From the NCBI GenBank assembly GCA_021234155.1, contig JAJEKV010000001.1, positions 25,779,189 to 25,843,188 on the forward strand: a stretch of 64,000 nt of DNA, in the 5' to 3' direction. Shown one piece after another: positions 59,143 through 64,000 of the stretch; the first letter of the stretch is position 1; each line of letters opens with the position of its first letter. A program made the position numbers and the translations under genes. The DNA is from Isoetes taiwanensis. Its lineage: Eukaryota > Streptophyta > Lycopodiopsida > Isoetales > Isoetaceae. The notes below the pieces were generated by a model, which was not told the origin of the DNA, searched no databases, and saw only the letters and a program-made list of their open reading frames with translations.

Positions 59143-60500
59143 TTTCTCGACTTCATGAGTCGAAAAACTCGTTCCTTTCAATACCTTTTTCTTTTCATTC
59201 TCGACTCGCGAGTCGAAAAACTCGTTCCTTTCTCGACCGGATGTCATCATTTCGTGGAATTCCAGGTCAACGACTCCGGATCATTGTCATTGGGCAGCGG
59301 TTCACGTCGCGAGGAGGAGAATGAAAAGGACAAAGACAATCCAGAGCAAGACACTGCTCACAGCCAGAAAGGACCTGAAAAGATAATGATCCCGCATTTG
59401 GATCCCGATGAACCGGATATATGGTCAGAGCCAAACTCCAACTGGGATCCAGCTGGTCCCACCAAGCTTGTAATATTTGACGTCAATGGAGTATTAGCTG
59501 CAGTATACCACGATAAAGACGTCCCCGAGATTAACACCTCGCAGATCCCGACCAAAACGGAGCATAAAATAGTGTATCCGAGGCCTAGAGCTAAGGAAAT
59601 TGTTGAATGGTGCCTGGAACGGGGATTCGAAGTGGGCATATGGTCTTGTATGGCAAAGAAAAATATTGTCAATGTTCTTGGTGTTCTCGGCATTTCAATT
59701 TTGAAGTTCAAGTTCGTTTGGGGAAACGAAAGGGTCGAGCATGTGTCGGACCTCGATCCAAATTGGCCACAAAGGGAAGCATATAATGGTGAAAAGGTCG
59801 GCCAGGGGTTTATGAGCAATTCCAGGATTATGGCAAACACAACACGCTGATCATAGACGACTCAGCCTACAAGTGCTATCATAACACGCAAAATACAATC
59901 ATTGCTAAGCCATATCGACCTGAAGAATATGAGACGGATAGGTGGTTGTCCTTCGGACTGTGTCCTGTCTTGGCAGAATCCCGCTTTGCCATTCTTGTCG
60001 CCGATGTGCTTCTGAACTATCCGAGCCTCCGCGGAACCCGATCCGAGAGCAAAGCGATCATGAAAGCTATGGACGACAAATATTTTGGTGAACAAGAAGA
60101 GTGACCTCTGCTTTCAGATAGTCAAATTGTGTGAATATTGTAAACAAACGTGAACACATGTATTGAACATTTTGTAATGAATATACTTGTATATTGAGTT
60201 TTCGCTGCCTTTCTCGACTCGTTTCGCTGCCTTTCTCGACTCACGAGTCGAGAAAGGCATGCTTCTCCTGTTCATGAGACCATTTGTATGTTTGATTGTG
60301 TGACTGGATGCAGCCACAAACTATTATGATAATGCTTGTACATTGCGTTTCCTGGGCCTTTCTCGACTCGCGAGTCGAGAAAGGCACTGGTTGTCTCGTT
60401 GACGAAACCATTTGTATGCTTCCGTGTGTGATTGGATGCAACCATATTCTAATGAGAATGGTTGTACTTTCACTTTTATGGGCCTTTCTCGACTCAAGGC
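59143..60500. repeat. Further palindrome copies around the FCP1-like gene
   Basis: Two imperfect copies in the upstream intron (59143-59167, 59198-59220). Two 30-bp versions downstream: 60229-60258 (GCCTTTCTCGACTC + ACGAGTCGAGAAAGGC) and 60356-60385 (perfect). Half sites at about 60208 and 60483. Spacers here also repeat (ACCATTTGTATG, TGATTGGATGCA). Confidence 0.85.
59265..60104 (+). pseudogene. FCP1/NLI-interacting-factor-like HAD phosphatase, one frameshift
   Basis: After a CCAG acceptor the frame reads VNDSGSLSLGSGSRREEENE, an acidic linker, then the HAD domain: PTKLVIFDVNGVLAAVYHD (motif I), VYPRPRAKEIVEWCLERGFE, VGIWSCMAKKNIVNVL (motif II), FKFVWGNERVEHV. A 1-base shift at about 59805 is followed by YGKHNTLIIDDSAYKCYHNT (motif III/IV, DD), IIAKPYRPEEYETDRWL and an end at TGA 60102-60104. 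FCP1-type enzymes dephosphorylate proteins such as the RNA polymerase II tail. Motif I is DVNGV instead of DxDx(T/V); several plant relatives share an Asn there, so loss of activity is possible but not proven. It is either the last part of the ParB/methylase-like gene or a separate neighbour: the splice phase from 59117 does not fit, which argues for a break or a separate gene. Confidence 0.65.
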
Positions 60501-61725
60501 ACTACTTCCCACGTCATTGGATGCAGTTGTATGGAATGAATGTCCTCCATTGTAATTTGATTTCAACATTCTTTTCTTCGTTTTGACTAATGGCACCGTA
60601 ATTGTTAATCATACTCTCCTTGCTCCGTGGTTCGGCACGATCCGACCACGAGCACAGATCTATCTCGGGCATCATCACGAGACTACTTTCGAGGTGGCAC
60701 GATCCCGCTCAAGGCTTAAAGAAATACCGTTAAGCACGCACTCCCGGTCCACGCTACACTCTTGCCCTGCGGGATAAGGTTGCTTGCGCAATTCGAGAGG
60801 TTGCTCGCTACACCACGGGGATAAAGAACGGCGAAGAACAAAGAGAAAGTCCAGAAGCTCAAAGCATCTTGCAAGCATTGCATAACATCCACGGAGGTTG
60901 GGGAAGGAGCATATTCGATGAAAGGTCATGCGGGGCGAGTGGAGAAGTCGGGGTGGACAGGTCGGCCGGTAGCTCGAGAGGCACCTCCACGTGAGGCATT
61001 CCACACTCTTCGTTGCCCCCAAGGCTTACGGTCGGCGTGAAGAAGCGCCGCTAGTTAATCCCCTAAGGTGGACCACCTACCAAGATGATGTAACTGTAGT
61101 GACAGCAAGACCGCCATGGTCTCTGCGTCCGATGTAAAATACATTGTACCTATTCCATTTATTAATAAAAATTCTTTTTCAACTAGTTCTTTGGTTTCAA
61201 TCTTTAATGAATTTCCTTTGTTTCAGTTGCATTGTTCTTGTTCTCGACTCGCTAACCAGGGAAAACTGCAGCAAAGCTGGAATGCAGAGTTTTATTCAAA
61301 AATTCGAATTAAGGATAGTTTTCGGGTCGAGGTGCTTCTTTTTATGTAAATTAACAGGGTTCCGAAAAAAAATGGGAATGGAATGAGTCCCACTTTAATT
61401 AAATACGACTTTTTTATATACCTTCCTAGTATTCACTTTTCAATATTTCAAGACCATGCTCTTCATGCTCCTTATGACCATCAGGTCACAGTTAAGTTGC
61501 CAACACCTCCTTACAAGACTTCAACTTAATCATGAATGCCTTAATACAGGAAGTGACAATATAGAGTTGCAGTATCACCACGGTATGGATGATAATTTCA
61601 ACATCACCAGGGCATACCAGGTGATTACAATATTACCATGGTATAAATGATAATTACAACATATTATGTAGCATAACTAACACAGGTAATTGCCATTGAG
61701 GATCCCAACGGAAGACTGCAACTTA
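60501..61725. other. No supported gene
   Basis: GC-rich 60600-61100 has a minus-strand frame of 115 residues without motifs. 61560-61670 contains short direct repeats (ATTACCATGGTATAAATGAT type). Confidence 0.35.
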
Positions 61726-62520
61726 GCTCTGATACAAATTGTTACAGTCTACAAAAAGTAGGATCAATTGTGCTACCTAGAACCCCTAGAGTTCCCCTCA
61801 ACCTGAGTTCCTAGAACTCCCCAAGCACAAACGGTACGGATCCCTAGGATCAGTCAGTCTAAAGCCCAGCCTCAGCAAGTTCTATCTCAAGAACCTAATA
61901 CTGCAGTAGTAGTATTGCTCAAGAAGAGCCCAAATGCTACAATAACGAAAACAACTCCACAAGCCAACACTAGTTTTTGGAGTAGCTCAGAAAGACCCGA
62001 ATTGTTCCCTGATCAATTCGAAATGGGTTCAAACAACAATATATGGAAGATCAAGCAGTATCGATCAGGGAAGATCTCCAATCACGGCTCCAAGAAAAAA
62101 CTGTCCTTTTCCAAAACGCCCCCAATCCTTTATATATGGTAACCAGGGCTAAGATTAGCCTGGAAACGGCCTATAGGCCTTTATTCCAGCTCAAACCGAG
62201 CATTGGATGATCAGATCCGACCCCTTTTTGTAGGATCTAGCCAACCTGATATAGGTCAAGATCCTTTTGAGACAAATTCCCTTTTAATTCGCTTGGCCAA
62301 TCGGGTGTTGCCAGCCCCCAAATCCAATGGTTGTGTGATTTTTTGGTATGGCCCTTTAACATTTATCCCAGTCCCAAGGTCTGCAAGCGCGACTTGCCTT
62401 TGGACCATAACATGTTCCGGCACTATTAAATTGGAGAAAGAGGCAAATCCATCTGACCATTGTCACTGTGGTTTTTTGTAGCCCAGAAGCGCTGGCATTT
62501 GCAAGTTCCGACAGAAACGA
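61726..62520 (-). mobile_element. Probable LTR end with primer-binding site
   Basis: On the minus strand ...ACTGTAACA is followed by TTTGTATCAGAGC (61726-61738), a tRNA-Met-type primer-binding site next to an LTR CA end. Within the presumed LTR a TATATAAAGG box lies at about 62130. The other LTR border and any pol sequence were not found. Confidence 0.4.
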
Positions 62521-64000
62521 ACAGGCAAAAGGCTCACGTGAAGCCTTAACCTTTCTTCCTGTAAGTAACCCATCTTGGGATTCTTCAACTCTACCCGAGT
62601 TTTTTTTGCTCACTATCCTTTGATTCTCAGAATCATAAGTTCACTTTTTAGCCCTGAATCCTTCCTCTTTTTTATGTGCAAGGGCCATTTTTTCAAAAAT
62701 TGATCCCCTGCAATTACTACTCGCAGAATAAAATCAGAGGCAAGACTCACCAGCATCCTCCATGATGCGCCCGCCAGTCGCTCCAAGCATACACCCAGCA
62801 ACCGCCTACACCGGCATGCCTCCATGACCTGTCCATCCAATCTCCAAAACATTCTCCTTCTATTTTTAAATCACGCACTCAGAAATCCAACTCTGTCTCC
62901 TTGAGAACCACCAAATCCATCGCCCGCCAGCAAGCAACTCAAACCCCTTCAAAAAATACTGTCCACATATTGTTTCAGCTACATACAGCCATGAAATCTA
63001 GGCAAAACCATGCCTGAGATACGACCCACAAATACCAAATATAACAAGGTGCTGCGCACGGAGGGTTGCCCTCCGTGACTCGAGGGTGAAGTGGCTTAAA
63101 TCATACTTCAAAGTCATGATTCACAATCAATCAAAAATGCTACTTCAAAACAATACAATACTTGATACTTGATTCTTGTTTTCAACAAGAATTTGACCCT
63201 TGATCCCTAAAATATTATTCTATAGTCATTAAATACTTGATTTATGATCATGACTTTACAATATGCCTCCATCCTATATAAACATATGGTAGGGTTCTAC
63301 AATATGCCTCCATCCTATATAAACATATGGTAGGGTTCAACAATAGAAAGTTGCAAGACTGTCACAGATCTTTTTTTTCCATTGTGCCATGCTGTTGCAT
63401 CTGGTTGTGCCACGTTGTTGCATCTGGAGAGTCGTTTATCTTCAAAATACTTAGGAAAATAACCTAATGTGTCTACATCTTGGATGTCATCAAAGCATCA
63501 AAGCAATCTAAGGAACGTAAGCCTTGATTGTGAGACCAACTTGCAGCTCTTAAAAGTGAGAGGCCGATATGAAGCAGAGGCAAATAAATCTTGGTATGAC
63601 TTTTAACTACTTCTACTCATAGATCTAGACTACTACATCCTGCGTCTGTGTTATACTGGATAGCAGCAGCCTTAGTTGGCTTATCACAGGATAAATAGTT
63701 GGGAATCTAGATTCTTTATACTGTTAAATGGAGATTTGTAGCCTTTAGCTTTGATATTTTAACATTTATTGAAATTATTGAGTGATGGATCATCTTTTAC
63801 ATGTGTTGGATAAATCTGAATGTTTATCTGCTAAAAGCGCTTGATTTCTACATCATAATATTTGTACCATTTAAAAACCATATACGTGTGTGCTGTAGTT
63901 GCATTTGCCGTTTTGCATCTTCATTTGCTTCTGCAAGGTGTGGATGCACAGGTCTTACATCTTCTGTAAATCTGTTCAAACAGCTGATGTATTTTCGACA
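62521..64000. other. No gene seen; one 41-bp tandem repeat
   Basis: ACAATATGCCTCCATCCTAT plus ATAAACATATGGTAGGGTTC repeats twice with a 41-bp period (63258-63338). The rest is AT-rich without motifs. Confidence 0.4.

Overview
This window looks like nuclear DNA of a land plant with a large, transposon-rich genome. The evidence is GT-AG introns, an intact four-exon class III peroxidase, a decayed BOR1-type boron transporter, a decayed pentatricopeptide-repeat (PPR) gene, plant-style Ty3/gypsy fragments, and a very young TRIM element. Only the peroxidase (31161-32529) is a complete conserved gene. I cannot name the species; the density of old retroelements and broken genes would suit a gymnosperm or a seed-free vascular plant, but that is inference.

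Layout. 1-2346: a Ty3/gypsy pol fragment split by a 5'-truncated LINE. 2728-6090 (minus): a broken multi-exon gene that reads as a ParB-like domain followed by a beta-class (N4/N6-type) DNA-methylase-like domain. 10105-11347: a possible two-exon microgene whose intron holds a long-TIR DNA element. 12.2-15.2 kb: repeats and minisatellites. 16.2-20.7 kb: a LINE with tandem 5' monomers, an L1-like ORF1 and an ORF2 with one stop codon. 21.5-26.5 kb: a tandem duplication carrying two broken copies of a PD-(D/E)XK-like nuclease gene. 27.2-30.5 kb: BOR1-like and PPR pseudogenes. 31.2-32.5 kb: the peroxidase. 35.0 kb: a MITE. 37.1 kb: the TRIM. 41.4-44.4 kb (minus): a decayed transposase of a little-studied family. 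45.6-47.3 kb: an array of related foldback hairpins.

48.0-60.1 kb (plus): a second, more diverged ParB/methylase-like pseudogene. It is split by a minus-strand LINE of the same family as the one at 16-20 kb, and is followed by an FCP1/HAD-like phosphatase reading frame. Its introns and downstream flank carry many copies of a 24-bp palindrome (core CTCGACTCGCGAGTCGAG). The last 3.5 kb holds LTR-like and simple repeats only.

The most unusual content is the pair of ParB plus methylase-like genes. This is a prokaryotic or phage-style domain order carried in intron-containing plant genes. Next come the hairpin array and the palindrome family around the second copy. All family assignments come from reading motifs by eye; no database search was possible.
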